From Vibrio hepatarius (GTDB lineage: Bacteria; Pseudomonadota; Gammaproteobacteria; Enterobacterales; Vibrionaceae): DNA of 64,000 bases. The translations under genes and the position numbers were made by a program. Within the stretch, counting starts at the first letter, position 1; each line of letters starts with the position of its first letter. Under the pieces are notes generated by a model that saw only the letters and a list, made by a program, of their open reading frames with translations, had not been told where the DNA came from and did no database searches. This document shows positions 26,832 through 36,464 of this stretch, one piece after another. Where the stretch lies: contig NZ_JAHKPM010000017.1 in the NCBI RefSeq assembly GCF_018860525.1, forward strand, positions 87,781-151,780, written 5' to 3'.

Positions 26832-28643
26832 ATGGCAGGGCAATTCCCAGATATTAGAAATGTCAGTGACTTAGGAAGTGACTGGACATTGATTGGTGTA
26901 GACAAAGGAGACACCCAGCATGTAAAGATTCCGAAGCGACATCAGCAGTACGTCGCTATTATTAACGCGAATGTAGAGGGTGATGAAGGGAACCAAAGCG
27001 TTCTTTACTTCTTAGGCTATAAAAAATTTCTTGCCTCAGAGCAGGGAAGACTGCTTGTTGCGGAGGTTTCATCAAAATACAAACTTGTTCGTAAGGTTCA
27101 GCCACTAGATCATCCAGCGGTTTTAAAGAAGATATACCTTGAGTGGGCTGAAAGGGTTAAGAGCAACAAGGTAAACATCAAAGATGAGAAAAAGAATGAC
27201 GCCGTATCTGAGCTAGATAATGTTAAAGAGGCTACAGCCCTCATAGAGCAATGCCTTAAGGATAATGCCTCAGACTTACACTTAGAGGTACGTCATGATG
27301 AAGCTAAAATCCGCCGAAGAATTAATGGCAGTATCTCAGAACTAACTAAGCTCACGCCTCATGAGGGTAAAAGTCTCGGTAATACGATCTATAACGTACT
27401 TGTGACTGTAGGTGCTGAGGTTTTTGACCCCAATAACGTACAAGATGGTCTTATAGATAAAGACCTTGGGACAATGAGACTTAGAGGTCGTGTTGCTACA
27501 TCTCCTGTGCAGCCAGATGGTTTTGATATGGTTATACGCCTTCTGAAGATTCAGAATGCAACTAAGCCACAGTCATTAGGGACTTTAGGTTACTCGGATT
27601 GTGAAATTAAGAGGATAGAGGTAGCCACAAACAAACCATCAGGTGTAATTATTATTGCTGGCACGACAGGTAGTGGTAAGTCCACGACTCTGCAAAACCT
27701 ACTGATGACCAAGATTCTTCAAGAGAAAGTACAGATAAAGGTTATTACTGTCGAAGACCCTGTCGAGTACTTTATACCAAATGCAACTCAAATAAGTGTT
27801 GTCCGCGACAAAAATGGTGACGCTAAAAAAAGCTTCGATGCTGCTGTACGCACAGCTATGCGCCAAGATCCAGACGTGCTCATGGTTGGGGAAATCCGTG
27901 ACCAACAAAGTTGTGACTTGATGAGATCAGCGGTGCAATCAGGCCACCCAGTTTACTCAACTGTCCATGCATCTTCCTGTATAGCAACTATAAGCCGATT
28001 AGAGGCATTGGGACTGAGTCGTGATATCATGGCTTCTCAAAACTTTTTATCTGGTCTGTTTTATCAAAAGCTTCTCGCGAAGGTTTGCCCTCATTGTGCA
28101 AAACCTTTAAAGGGGAACGCTATCCCGTTCAGGCTAACTGAGAAAGATTTTCTTACTTCGTTAAAAATTCTTAATCAAGATTCGGCAGACGTGTGGTTTG
28201 GTAGATACGCAGAATCAAACTCAAAAGTCTCTTTCGTTAGGTATCTTCAGGACTCAAGAGTTATTAATTGTGAACAAGCAGACACTGTTGCTAGTTCGTA
28301 TATGATGTTTAACAACAAAGATAAGGCAGAGAGATTACTTGAAAGGATTAAGAAAGTTTCTGACATTGGTAATGACAAAATTCTCTTCAGGGGCGCTGGG
28401 TGCAAAGCGTGCAAGCATAGCGGAATTATCGGTAGGATACCTGTAAGTGAAGGTATCAACTTCGATATTGGAATGCTTGATATGGTCGCGAAGAATGATG
28501 AGCAGGCTTTAACATCTTATTGGAGGAAAAATAAAGGTGGTCGTTTTGCGCTTGAGGATGCCATCGTAAAAATGAGACTTGGGTTAGTTGATCCTGTGGA
28601 CATCGAATCTCACTTGGATTTGCTCGATTCAATCTCAGTCTAA
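26832..28643 (+). CDS. pilQ: Type IVb pilus assembly ATPase (PilQ/PilB, GspE family)
   Basis: 603-aa cytoplasmic hexameric ATPase powering pilus extension; R64 thin-pilus PilQ is the closest functional match. The N-terminal domain (to about 130) is divergent. The core has ASDLHLEVRHDEAKIRRRING, Walker A GTTGSGKST (277-285), Asp box ITVEDPVEY, Walker B VLMVGEIRD and the His box STVHASS. A zinc-binding module is present with CPHC and, far downstream, CKAC, separated by an enlarged ~100-residue insert. First gene of the pilus block, preceded by a repeat-rich control region. The ATG has an A-rich leader and no Shine-Dalgarno. Confidence 0.9.
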   Translation: MAGQFPDIRNVSDLGSDWTLIGVDKGDTQHVKIPKRHQQYVAIINANVEGDEGNQSVLYFLGYKKFLASEQGRLLVAEVSSKYKLVRKVQPLDHPAVLKKIYLEWAERVKSNKVNIKDEKKNDAVSELDNVKEATALIEQCLKDNASDLHLEVRHDEAKIRRRINGSISELTKLTPHEGKSLGNTIYNVLVTVGAEVFDPNNVQDGLIDKDLGTMRLRGRVATSPVQPDGFDMVIRLLKIQNATKPQSLGTLGYSDCEIKRIEVATNKPSGVIIIAGTTGSGKSTTLQNLLMTKILQEKVQIKVITVEDPVEYFIPNATQISVVRDKNGDAKKSFDAAVRTAMRQDPDVLMVGEIRDQQSCDLMRSAVQSGHPVYSTVHASSCIATISRLEALGLSRDIMASQNFLSGLFYQKLLAKVCPHCAKPLKGNAIPFRLTEKDFLTSLKILNQDSADVWFGRYAESNSKVSFVRYLQDSRVINCEQADTVASSYMMFNNKDKAERLLERIKKVSDIGNDKILFRGAGCKACKHSGIIGRIPVSEGINFDIGMLDMVAKNDEQALTSYWRKNKGGRFALEDAIVKMRLGLVDPVDIESHLDLLDSISV

Positions 28644-28658
28644 AAATAACAAACTAAA

Positions 28659-29714
28659 ATGTATATAAAATTTATGCAGTCCCGATTCGCTTCAAATAAA
28701 AAGAAAGCGAAGGTTTTGAAGAAGTTGGGATCACGTATGAGGGTTGGTAGAAAGGCTCTCGACTGTTTTAAAGATTTGGCTGAATCATTTGAGAATAGTG
28801 ATGATGCATTTTACAAAATAGATCCTGTTTATGCGTTCCTGAAAAATGGTAGTGAAGTACTAGGTAGAGGTCGCCCACTTTCAGATTGTTTCGTCGGATG
28901 GCTACCTCCTGAGCAATTGGTTCTGATAAGAACAGGTGAGGAAACGGGTAAAATAGCTGAAGCTCTAGAACAATGTGTTACATTGGATAAACAGATTTCA
29001 TTAATTAAGAAAACAATCAAGAAAGCTTCATTTTTACCTGCCTTTGCATCTACGCTTCTTCTTGGGGTTTTGGTTGGTGCATACCAAAAGGGTATACCTC
29101 TACTTAAGGAGGTGCAGCCTGTAGAGGAGTGGGGAGAAACTCCATTGCAGTTGCTTGCCATGACTGAGGTATTTGGTGCTGAGCCTATAAAGACAGTATT
29201 AATAGCTATTGCGTTTGTTGCATTAATGGCTTGGGCAATTCCTAACTTCGATGTTAGGGGGAGACCAGAGATACGTAACGCTCTAGATAAATACGCACCA
29301 TTCTTTGGGATTTACAGGGTTTTGCAAGCTTCTATATTCTTGAGATCATTGGCTACGCTGTTATCATCGGGTGTTAGAATTAAAGATGCGTTAGAGCTAA
29401 TTATTCAAAACAGCCCTAAGTATGTTGGTAACCGAGTGGCTGAGATGAGGGATAAGGTATCAAGCGGGGGTGAGTTGAGTGAGTGTTTCATTAACCCCTT
29501 CTTAGGTGAGAATGGTAAAGACTTATCAGATATGGCGCAAGGTGACTCGCTTGAGGAGGCTCTTGAAGAGGTTGCAACTGAAACGATGGAGGAAGTTCTA
29601 GAATCGCTGCCAGCAAAACTTGGGGTTATCGGTAAGTTGATGATTGGTGGCTGTCTGATGGTTGTAATGTTTGCCATGGGTGCATTCTATGAAATTGTTG
29701 GTTCAATCACTTAA
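28659..29714 (+). CDS. pilR: Pilus inner-membrane platform protein (PilR/PilC, GspF family)
   Basis: 351-aa polytopic membrane protein that forms the pilus assembly platform with the ATPase. It shows the two GspF-type repeats: a helical bundle with PEQLVLIRTGEETGKIAEAL and a second copy around residues 215-320. Transmembrane helices lie near 130-148, 185-203 and at the C-terminus (MIGGCLMVVMFAMGAFYEI). It follows the ATPase gene by 15 bp, the standard order. Followed by a hairpin. No Shine-Dalgarno before the ATG. Confidence 0.87.
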   Translation: MYIKFMQSRFASNKKKAKVLKKLGSRMRVGRKALDCFKDLAESFENSDDAFYKIDPVYAFLKNGSEVLGRGRPLSDCFVGWLPPEQLVLIRTGEETGKIAEALEQCVTLDKQISLIKKTIKKASFLPAFASTLLLGVLVGAYQKGIPLLKEVQPVEEWGETPLQLLAMTEVFGAEPIKTVLIAIAFVALMAWAIPNFDVRGRPEIRNALDKYAPFFGIYRVLQASIFLRSLATLLSSGVRIKDALELIIQNSPKYVGNRVAEMRDKVSSGGELSECFINPFLGENGKDLSDMAQGDSLEEALEEVATETMEEVLESLPAKLGVIGKLMIGGCLMVVMFAMGAFYEIVGSIT

Positions 29715-29740
29715 CCTTAAATTCCAATACCATACAGAAT

Positions 29741-29764
29741 AGGCTCCTTTTGGAACCTTTTTTT
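29741..29764 (+). terminator. Possible terminator/attenuator after the platform gene
   Basis: 7-bp stem with one mismatch (29741-29747 with 29752-29758), TTTT loop, then seven T. May partly end transcription before the PilT-like gene. Confidence 0.55.
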
Positions 29765-29810
29765 GATTTGCCTTTTCTTTAACATTAGTTTTAATCTTGT
29801 TAAAAAAAAG

Positions 29811-30791
29811 ATGAATCAACCTAAGGCAGTTATAAGTGAAAGTGAAGTATTAGACTTCTCTGATATTTATATACATCTAAAAGAGCCAGAAACAAAAAGC
29901 TATATGTTTTTTAAGAGGATTCGACAAACTGTTGATGTAAATGCGGATAGCGCACCTCACATTAAGAAGATGGCTGACATCATAAAGAAAAAGCACGAAG
30001 AAACTAAGCAGTTGAGTTTCAGGATTGCTTACCTTAAGAGGCTTTATCGTGTAACGATGATAAAAAGTGTTGATGGGACTATGGCTGAGTGCCGCGCTCA
30101 GCCTAGGCAATTAATATCACTAAGCAAATTAGGTTTACCTCCACAAGTTAAAAACTGGACTCTAAATGAAAGGCTCTGTAAGGGTGGCCTAATCTTGGTT
30201 GTTGGTGCTGTAGGTAGCGGTAAAACGACAACTTGCGCAGCCATAGCTAAGGCAAGAGTAGAGTTGTTCGGTGGAGTCTTGCTAACAATAGAAGACCCTG
30301 CCGAACTACCAATGCATGGGCGAATTGGTAATGGGTTGTGTGTTCAATATGAAATAGAAACAAAGGAAGACTTTCTAGAAGCAGGCCGACTAGCTTTACG
30401 ATGCTATCCCGCAGATAAAGCCGGAATAATGTTTATTGGCGAAATCAGGGATTCAAAATCGGCGTCACTTGCATTGAGAGCATCCCTAGATGGAAGATTG
30501 GTGGTTGCTACAATACATGGAGATTCTGTAATTTCGGCACTACAACGACTGATTTCTTACTCAACCGAAGAAATGAGTATTAATGAGGCTTACTCATTAC
30601 TTCAAAATGGTTTTAGGTTGTGTCTGCACCAAGAGTGGGTTGCAGGACAGTTAAAGGTTCAATTTCTGGCTGATACGCAGGCTGCCGCAAAAACAATCAA
30701 GCAGCAAAAAATTGATTTACTAGGAAGTGAGCTTTACGCCCAACAAACTAAGCTGATAAATAATGAGCCTATAAAATTAAGGGAAATATAA
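29811..30791 (+). CDS. PilT-like secretion/retraction ATPase
   Basis: 326-aa GspE-superfamily ATPase starting at ATG 29811 (MNQPKAVIS). Walker A is GAVGSGKTT, the Asp box TIEDPAE, Walker B IMFIGEIRD and the His box ATIHGDS, so it should hydrolyse ATP. It lacks the zinc module, is short like PilT, and its N-terminal domain is divergent. It may retract the thin pilus; R64-type pili usually lack a dedicated PilT, so this is a distinguishing addition. Only 1 nt separates its stop from the first radical SAM gene, so the radical-SAM cluster is translationally linked to the pilus operon. Confidence 0.85.
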   Translation: MNQPKAVISESEVLDFSDIYIHLKEPETKSYMFFKRIRQTVDVNADSAPHIKKMADIIKKKHEETKQLSFRIAYLKRLYRVTMIKSVDGTMAECRAQPRQLISLSKLGLPPQVKNWTLNERLCKGGLILVVGAVGSGKTTTCAAIAKARVELFGGVLLTIEDPAELPMHGRIGNGLCVQYEIETKEDFLEAGRLALRCYPADKAGIMFIGEIRDSKSASLALRASLDGRLVVATIHGDSVISALQRLISYSTEEMSINEAYSLLQNGFRLCLHQEWVAGQLKVQFLADTQAAAKTIKQQKIDLLGSELYAQQTKLINNEPIKLREI

Positions 30792-30792
30792 A

Positions 30793-31989
30793 ATGCTAAT
30801 AAATATGTTTGACGCCTCAACGGGCATGGTTAAAGAATTTACACCCAATGAGGCACCAGTTAGAAGAATTTCGGTTGTATTGGCTAAACCTACAAAGGCA
30901 TGTAACGCTGATTGCTCATATTGTTTTGCAAAACCTTATGATAAGGATAGGTGGACAATAGGGCGATTTAAAGCATATTTCGATAAAGTGGAGCCATACC
31001 TTCAAGAGCCTGTTCAGTGGATATGGCACGGCGGTGAGCCGATGCTAATGGGGGTCGATTTTTACAGAGAGGCAGAGAGTTATGCAAAGAAAAGTGGACT
31101 GGATATTAAATTCTCAATGCAAAGCAATTTGACAATGTTTTCTGAGGATAAGTGGCTTTCATATATAAAAGAAGATATTAATCGTCGAATATCTACAAGT
31201 TATGATATTGATGAGGTATCTAGGACGATTGGCGGAGATGCAGACAAGTATAATCAGCGTTTTTTTGGTTCTTTGAATTCTCTGATGGAAAACCAAATTA
31301 GTCCATTTGTGATTGGCGTATTTGATGATAGTAACATCAACCTTGCGTTCTCAATGTATGAACTATCGAAAAAGTACGAGGAGAGGTATGGTGTTGGCTT
31401 GGATTTCAGAATCAACCCTAAAGTAGTGAAAGAAGGTGTCGGTTTCAGTCAAGCTTTTCAGCTAGATCCAGTTGTATACGGTAATATGCTGGTGGAGTTA
31501 CTTGATAAATGGCTTGACGATCCTGATGCTAATTTTGCTATAACACCTATTGATGCATTCATAAGGTTTTATTTCAATAGTGGGCAAAACACGACTTGCC
31601 CTTGGACGAACAAGTGTGCTGGTACTTTTTTAAACATAGAGCCTAATGGGGATGTGTATAATTGCGATGATATAGTTCATTACACTGGGTTTGATTTCAA
31701 GTATGGAAATCTAGATGACGATAGTATGGAATCTATACTGTCAAGCGACCCTTTAAAGGAACTAACGCTAAGGATGCACCAGATTGACCCAGAGTGTGCT
31801 CAATGTGAGTTTTATTATGCTTGTCGTGGCGGATGTGGTGCCCTGAGTCAGTTAAACAAAAAAGTAGGAAATGGGAGATACCCTTACTGTGCAACAAATA
31901 AAATTTTATTCGGAAGAATAAAGCAACTTGATGAACTTGGTAGGTCTGAGGAATTAATAAAAAAGGCTGGCACCGACTTGAATTTGTGA
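30793..31989 (+). CDS. Radical SAM/SPASM peptide maturase 1
   Basis: 398-aa enzyme with cluster motif CNADCSYC (about residues 37-44), the SAM-binding HGGEP, and a C-terminal SPASM region. That region contains CAGTFLNIEPNGDVYNC and CAQCEFYYACRGGC, the ligands of two auxiliary 4Fe-4S clusters. Proteins of this type install cross-links or other changes on ribosomally made peptides. The CHGN-repeat peptide encoded 91 bp downstream is the obvious candidate substrate. It starts 1 nt after the PilT-like gene; a second in-frame ATG four codons in is also possible. Confidence 0.9.
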   Translation: MLINMFDASTGMVKEFTPNEAPVRRISVVLAKPTKACNADCSYCFAKPYDKDRWTIGRFKAYFDKVEPYLQEPVQWIWHGGEPMLMGVDFYREAESYAKKSGLDIKFSMQSNLTMFSEDKWLSYIKEDINRRISTSYDIDEVSRTIGGDADKYNQRFFGSLNSLMENQISPFVIGVFDDSNINLAFSMYELSKKYEERYGVGLDFRINPKVVKEGVGFSQAFQLDPVVYGNMLVELLDKWLDDPDANFAITPIDAFIRFYFNSGQNTTCPWTNKCAGTFLNIEPNGDVYNCDDIVHYTGFDFKYGNLDDDSMESILSSDPLKELTLRMHQIDPECAQCEFYYACRGGCGALSQLNKKVGNGRYPYCATNKILFGRIKQLDELGRSEELIKKAGTDLNL

Positions 31990-32080
31990 TTTAAGGAAAT
32001 AATTTACTAAAATTTATTTATTGCACGAAAGTAACTTGATATTGAGTGCTAATAAAATTAAATTTAAACAAAACTATTAT

Positions 32081-32485
32081 ATGAATCATGTACTGAATGT
32101 GGTGGTAGCTGCTGCTACAATTGGAGCAATGGCAAACATCGATAAAATCGACATTTCTTCAATAGACATTTCTGGCGTAAGTGATGATGGTATGAAGGAT
32201 GCTCAGGCTTTTTTAAAGACACCTTTAGTTAGAGAGGTTATTGATAATAACTTCTCTCAATTGGTAAGTAATATATACAAAGAAGACGTCCGTCTTATTG
32301 ATATATACGCATCAGTTCAAAGCTCAGGTAAAGATGATACCTTATTTGAGGATTACAGCAATGGTACTCAGGATGCAGCTAACGGAAAAACTATTACCGC
32401 TAGTTCGCGAACAACTCATGTATCGTGTCATGGGAATTGCCACGGGAATTGCCATGGAAATCATAGCTCTAGAGGCTGGAGATAA
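32081..32485 (+). CDS. CHGN-repeat RiPP precursor-like peptide
   Basis: 134-aa protein, likely substrate of the flanking radical SAM enzymes. The N-terminus is hydrophobic (MNHVLNVVVAAATIGAMA) and signal-like. A long acidic leader follows, then a low-complexity C-terminus with three exact CHGN units (C116-N127), then H128 and a short HSSRGWR end. Cys-X-X-X repeats are known as targets of SPASM maturases, and His-X-Asn fits the aromatic-X-polar pattern of three-residue cyclophane (triceptide) sites; which applies is unknown. ATG 32081 is preferred to upstream TTG codons at 32021-32038, which would add a charged tail before the hydrophobic start. A hairpin with a T-run follows directly. Confidence 0.8.
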   Translation: MNHVLNVVVAAATIGAMANIDKIDISSIDISGVSDDGMKDAQAFLKTPLVREVIDNNFSQLVSNIYKEDVRLIDIYASVQSSGKDDTLFEDYSNGTQDAANGKTITASSRTTHVSCHGNCHGNCHGNHSSRGWR

Positions 32486-32495
32486 TAATAATACA

Positions 32496-32524
32496 GTGGC
32501 GCTTTTTGCGTCACACTTTTTTTT
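32496..32524 (+). terminator. Attenuator/terminator between precursor and maturase 2
   Basis: 7-bp stem with one G-T pair (32496-32502 with 32508-32514), T5 loop, and eight T shortly after. Placed 10 bp after the precursor stop, it would make the short peptide transcript more abundant than the maturase transcript, a common RiPP-operon arrangement. Confidence 0.75.
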
Positions 32525-32536
32525 ACATAGGTCATA

Positions 32537-33631
32537 ATGATTTCTGCTTACATAAAACTTTCTAACTTCTGCAACATGGGTTGTAGTCACTGTTATCTTC
32601 CTGAGTCGGTTAGGGGAAATCAAACCATGATGGAAGACCAAATATTCAACGAAACACTTAAGCACATAAAAGAACTTTGCGATACGCAACTTGATAATGA
32701 AGTTCTAATACTGTGGCATGGTGGAGAGCCTTTACAATTTGACAAAAAAGTATTTGAAAAAAGATTGGTTCAGGCAGAAAACTACTTCTTCTCTCATGGG
32801 GTAAAGGTTTCTCATGGAATGCAAACGGCTTTAATTAACTTCGACGAAGAATGGGGGAGAATTATTAAAAGGTACTTCAATTCAAGCATCGGAGTTAGTG
32901 TCGATCCTGCTTCAAGGAGTATAAATGGGGATGCCATTAGGTATGATTCAGTATTAACTAAAAGAATAAGGCTTGCGCAAGAAATGGGTATTACTATTTC
33001 TGGCAATGTTTGTCCTTCGGTATCTGATATTGGCAATGAAGGATTATTGCTCGACTGGTTTAGTGATCATAATATAAGTGGATTTTCAATTGATAGGTAC
33101 AATTCATTTGGTGAAGGAATAGACCCAAATAGGCCGAGTAACAAAGAACACTCTTTATTTCTAAGAAATCTTCTTGAGGCTTCATTAGAACGTATTAAGG
33201 ATGGAAAGAGAGTTGCTGTGTGTTCCACTTTGGTCTCTGCTATTGGCGGGGTTCTAAATGGTAACTCTGGTGATAGATGGGGTGTAAGTTGCTTAGAGGA
33301 TTATATAGTCGTAAACCCTGACGGTGTAACAAATACATGTCCTGATAAAATTTCTGAAGAAAGTACCTACACAGATGGGAATGGGTTCGTAAACTCTGAT
33401 AAAAGAATACAGGCAATCTCAAATCATAAGTTATTGCACCCGAAAGACCATTGCTATTCATGTGAATACTTTAATTGGTGTAAATCAGGGTGTCCAATAA
33501 CTATAAATTCTTGGGAGCTAGAGGGGGAGTGCTCTGGGTACAGTAGGTTTTTGAACCATGTAAAATTATTACTAAATACAGAAGAGAAAGTTATAAAATA
33601 TTATTTTTCAGGTGAGTATGAAGAACGTTAA
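32537..33631 (+). CDS. Radical SAM/SPASM peptide maturase 2
   Basis: 364-aa enzyme with cluster motif CNMGCSHC at residues 12-19, WHGGEP, and a SPASM region (CLEDYIVVNPDGVTNTC, then CYSCEYFNWCKSGC and a further C). First maturase gene after the precursor and its hairpin. AGGT lies just upstream of the ATG. It overlaps the next maturase gene by 14 bp, pointing to coupled translation. Its central fold segment GMQTALINF and the shared YFNSSIGVSVD pattern suggest it is a paralogue of maturase 3 (GIQTNLANY, YFDSRIGVSWD). Confidence 0.9.
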   Translation: MISAYIKLSNFCNMGCSHCYLPESVRGNQTMMEDQIFNETLKHIKELCDTQLDNEVLILWHGGEPLQFDKKVFEKRLVQAENYFFSHGVKVSHGMQTALINFDEEWGRIIKRYFNSSIGVSVDPASRSINGDAIRYDSVLTKRIRLAQEMGITISGNVCPSVSDIGNEGLLLDWFSDHNISGFSIDRYNSFGEGIDPNRPSNKEHSLFLRNLLEASLERIKDGKRVAVCSTLVSAIGGVLNGNSGDRWGVSCLEDYIVVNPDGVTNTCPDKISEESTYTDGNGFVNSDKRIQAISNHKLLHPKDHCYSCEYFNWCKSGCPITINSWELEGECSGYSRFLNHVKLLLNTEEKVIKYYFSGEYEER

Positions 33632-34697
33632 TGATTCAAATAAATTCGATCACTTAGTTTATGTCAGGCTCACAGAAGCCTGTAATATGAATTGCGACCA
33701 TTGCTTTATTCCTGCAAATCCGAAAAAGATGTCGATAGAAGACTGCAAGAACATTCCAGAAATTGTATCTGGGTTCACAAAAAAAGGAGACAAGATTATT
33801 TTGCAGTGGCACGGCGGTGAGCCAACTCTTTTCGGTTCAAGTCGATTTGAGAAGGTCTTATCTTATTTGGAAACAGAAATGAAAGACAAGAAGGTGATGC
33901 ATGGCATACAAACGAATTTAGCAAATTACACTGTAGAGTGGGGTGATATATACAAAAGATATTTTGACTCCAGAATTGGTGTGTCATGGGATTATAAGAT
34001 TCGGCATGCAAGAGGCGAGTCATTCGATGATATGTTTTTGCGACAAGTGTCTAAATTGAGGGAGGATGGGATTGAGTTTGACCTTACAATAACCACGTCA
34101 AGGCCATTTAATGAATGGGTGATGAGTGACCCTTCTGCATTTTTTAATTTCATTGAGATGATAAAGCCAAAAAGTGTTCATTTGGAGAAGATAACGAAAA
34201 CGGGTAACGCTAGGTTAAATTGGGATTCTGTTGGTTTGAATAATAAGCAATATAGCGAACTTCTGAGCCTGATATACATTTATTCTATTAACTGGATGGG
34301 TGGGGTTAAAAGTTGGTTCGATGGGATCTCTCCTTTGAGTGATTACGAATCTGATATTAAAGCGATGGTATCGGGAGAAGAACTGGATTTACGGGGGTGT
34401 ACATCAGGTGTGTGCGATACAAGATTTCATACTATTGACTCTAATGGGTATAAGTTTGGTTGTACGGCAATCAATTCAGAAGTAGATAATTCTTCAGCAA
34501 CCACGATAGTAAACCTAATATCTCCAGACCAGTTAAGGGATATACGAAACGAAAGGGTACTCAGTTGCGATGGGTGTAGCTTCACACCAATATGTAACAC
34601 TGGATGTATTGCTAACACAAAGGTAGATTCGAGCGGTGAGTGTAATGGCGCTTTTACATTGCGAGATAATATTTTTAATATATTAAAAACAAGATAA
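33618..34697 (+). CDS. Radical SAM/SPASM peptide maturase 3
   Basis: 359-aa enzyme with cluster motif CNMNCDHC, WHGGEP, and a cysteine-rich C-terminus (CTSGVCDTRFHTIDSNGYKFGC, CDGCSFTPICNTGC), consistent with SPASM auxiliary clusters. ATG 33618 is chosen because AGGTGA precedes it; a GTG two codons up is also in frame. Overlaps maturase 2 by 14 bp and is followed 5 bp later by the 214-aa unknown gene. Probably a paralogue of maturase 2. Confidence 0.88.
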   Translation: MKNVNDSNKFDHLVYVRLTEACNMNCDHCFIPANPKKMSIEDCKNIPEIVSGFTKKGDKIILQWHGGEPTLFGSSRFEKVLSYLETEMKDKKVMHGIQTNLANYTVEWGDIYKRYFDSRIGVSWDYKIRHARGESFDDMFLRQVSKLREDGIEFDLTITTSRPFNEWVMSDPSAFFNFIEMIKPKSVHLEKITKTGNARLNWDSVGLNNKQYSELLSLIYIYSINWMGGVKSWFDGISPLSDYESDIKAMVSGEELDLRGCTSGVCDTRFHTIDSNGYKFGCTAINSEVDNSSATTIVNLISPDQLRDIRNERVLSCDGCSFTPICNTGCIANTKVDSSGECNGAFTLRDNIFNILKTR

Positions 34698-34702
34698 ATA
34701 CT

Positions 34703-35347
34703 ATGAATATTTCAGAAATTGAGAAGTCCGAAGAAGAGTGCCTTCACGGTCTAGTCCTAGATAAAATGCCGGATACTATCCCTGATAACTTAAAGGAGGT
34801 ATCGGTTAAAGCAGAGTTGAAGTTGGGCGCTTTGTGTCCAGAATTTGTCACCAAGTTAGTAACTTGGACTATTAAATGTAAACCAAAGGGTGTTTATACA
34901 ATTGTTGAGTTCAATGATTTGGAGCCTGAAATGGTGTCTAGGCTCATCCTTGTTTGTGGTAACTTACAGGTGGGAATATCTTTGATTCCTCCGGCTGATT
35001 TTACACCCGATGAATTAAGTAATTATAAAAAAGTACTTAATGAGGCTGCTGTTGCTTTGCTAAAATTCCGAGGAAGTGCCCCTTATCTATTCCCAGTGTG
35101 CAATTACCTTGAGTATATGGCTGCGAATGTTCTCAGTGGAATAACAGCTTTAGAACCCAAAGATCTATACACGAAAAACACCTTTAAAAATGTGCTTCCA
35201 CTTGATTGGGTTGATGACATTAAGTCATCTTTGGCTGATGCTGTTTATGATCACTTAGGGGGAAGGGAGAAATTTGAAGAGTCAGTAAAATTGATGGCTT
35301 ATGTAACCTCAAACTCAGTAGAAGGTAAGATATCAGGAAATGGATAA
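34703..35347 (+). CDS. Hypothetical protein of the radical-SAM cluster, 214 aa
   Basis: Not recognised. Soluble, no signal peptide, no conserved cysteine motif. It lies between maturases 3 and 4, overlapping the latter by 8 bp, so it is an integral part of the cluster. It could be a precursor-binding or scaffold partner (inference from position only). Confidence 0.7.
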   Translation: MNISEIEKSEEECLHGLVLDKMPDTIPDNLKEVSVKAELKLGALCPEFVTKLVTWTIKCKPKGVYTIVEFNDLEPEMVSRLILVCGNLQVGISLIPPADFTPDELSNYKKVLNEAAVALLKFRGSAPYLFPVCNYLEYMAANVLSGITALEPKDLYTKNTFKNVLPLDWVDDIKSSLADAVYDHLGGREKFEESVKLMAYVTSNSVEGKISGNG

Positions 35348-36464
35348 TTTCTGCATAATGCTAAGGCTCACAAACAGGTGTAATGCTGAATGTGATTACT
35401 GTAGCACCAATACAAAATCAACTGAGTACCTATCTTTATTAGACCTGAGCGAATCATTGAATTCGCTCAAAATTTATATGAAAAATATAGGTCTATCGCC
35501 AAGCTCAACTGAGGTGACTGTGTGTTTTTTAGGAGGTGAGCTTACTACTTTAAATATTAATTACCTGCGTCAAGCAAAACTTCTTGTTGAAGGAGCACTG
35601 TCAGATTTTCAGGGTGTGTTAATAGGGATGCAAACGAATTTGATAATGAGCACGCATAAACTAGATGAAGTTTATGAATTATTTAATGGAAACCTAGGAA
35701 CAAGTGTTGATAATTTCACTGACGCAAGACGATTTAAGGGAAGTGGGAAGCTATATAAGGATACATTTGATAAGAATATAAGTCATTTGAGGTCACATAA
35801 AAATAAAAGCCTTGGAGCTTGTTATGTAGTTTCTGATGAGGGTTTTCAAAATGTACTAAAAGAAGTCGATCTTGCTAAAGAGAATAAGTACCCTCTGAAG
35901 TTAATTATGGCCAGACAGAGCTATAAAGGGGACTCTTATTTTGATTTTCTAAACGGATTAGAGAAAGCAACTGATTTGTATTTAAATATTCTGGAACAGT
36001 GGTTTATGCAGTCACCCGTTCCTTTAGACCCCTTTCTATACATGTTAAATCGTAAGTTGTCTCAATTAGGTGATACTACCCTCGGCTGCTTTGAGTCTTG
36101 TAACTTTACGAATAGTTGTCATAAGCAAGGTGTGAGTATCGAGCCAAATGGTGATTTTTATTTTTGCCAAGAAATGGCTGACCTTAAAAGTTTGAGGTTG
36201 GGTAACCTAATTGAGTCAGAATTTGACACCAAACCCATAGAAATTTCACAATTCCGTGAATCAAATATATCTATAACATGCTCTAGCTGTGAACACTTTG
36301 TTAGCTGTAAAGGTGGCTGTATGGCATATTCAGTTGATTTAGGGGGTGGTTATCAAAACAAAGATCCGTATTGCTCTATGCATTACGCAGTATTCAGTAA
36401 GTTAGATCAGTTAATCGAACAATATGGAATTAGTGAAGTTATCAAATGGAAAAATAGTTTATGA
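35340..36464 (+). CDS. Radical SAM/SPASM peptide maturase 4
   Basis: 374-aa enzyme with cluster motif CNAECDYC (residues 14-21), LGGEL at the SAM-binding GGE position, and a SPASM region (CHKQGVSIEPNGDFYFC, then CSSCEHFVSCKGGC and YC). Its SPASM part resembles that of maturase 1, so 1 and 4 may be one pair and 2 and 3 another. It overlaps its neighbours on both sides by 4-8 bp. Confidence 0.88.
   Translation: MDNFCIMLRLTNRCNAECDYCSTNTKSTEYLSLLDLSESLNSLKIYMKNIGLSPSSTEVTVCFLGGELTTLNINYLRQAKLLVEGALSDFQGVLIGMQTNLIMSTHKLDEVYELFNGNLGTSVDNFTDARRFKGSGKLYKDTFDKNISHLRSHKNKSLGACYVVSDEGFQNVLKEVDLAKENKYPLKLIMARQSYKGDSYFDFLNGLEKATDLYLNILEQWFMQSPVPLDPFLYMLNRKLSQLGDTTLGCFESCNFTNSCHKQGVSIEPNGDFYFCQEMADLKSLRLGNLIESEFDTKPIEISQFRESNISITCSSCEHFVSCKGGCMAYSVDLGGGYQNKDPYCSMHYAVFSKLDQLIEQYGISEVIKWKNSL

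Noticed and set aside
32021..32080. Upstream TTG start for the CHGN peptide
   Set aside because: ATG at 32081 begins a signal-like hydrophobic segment; upstream codons are Lys/Asn-rich as expected from AT-rich noncoding DNA.
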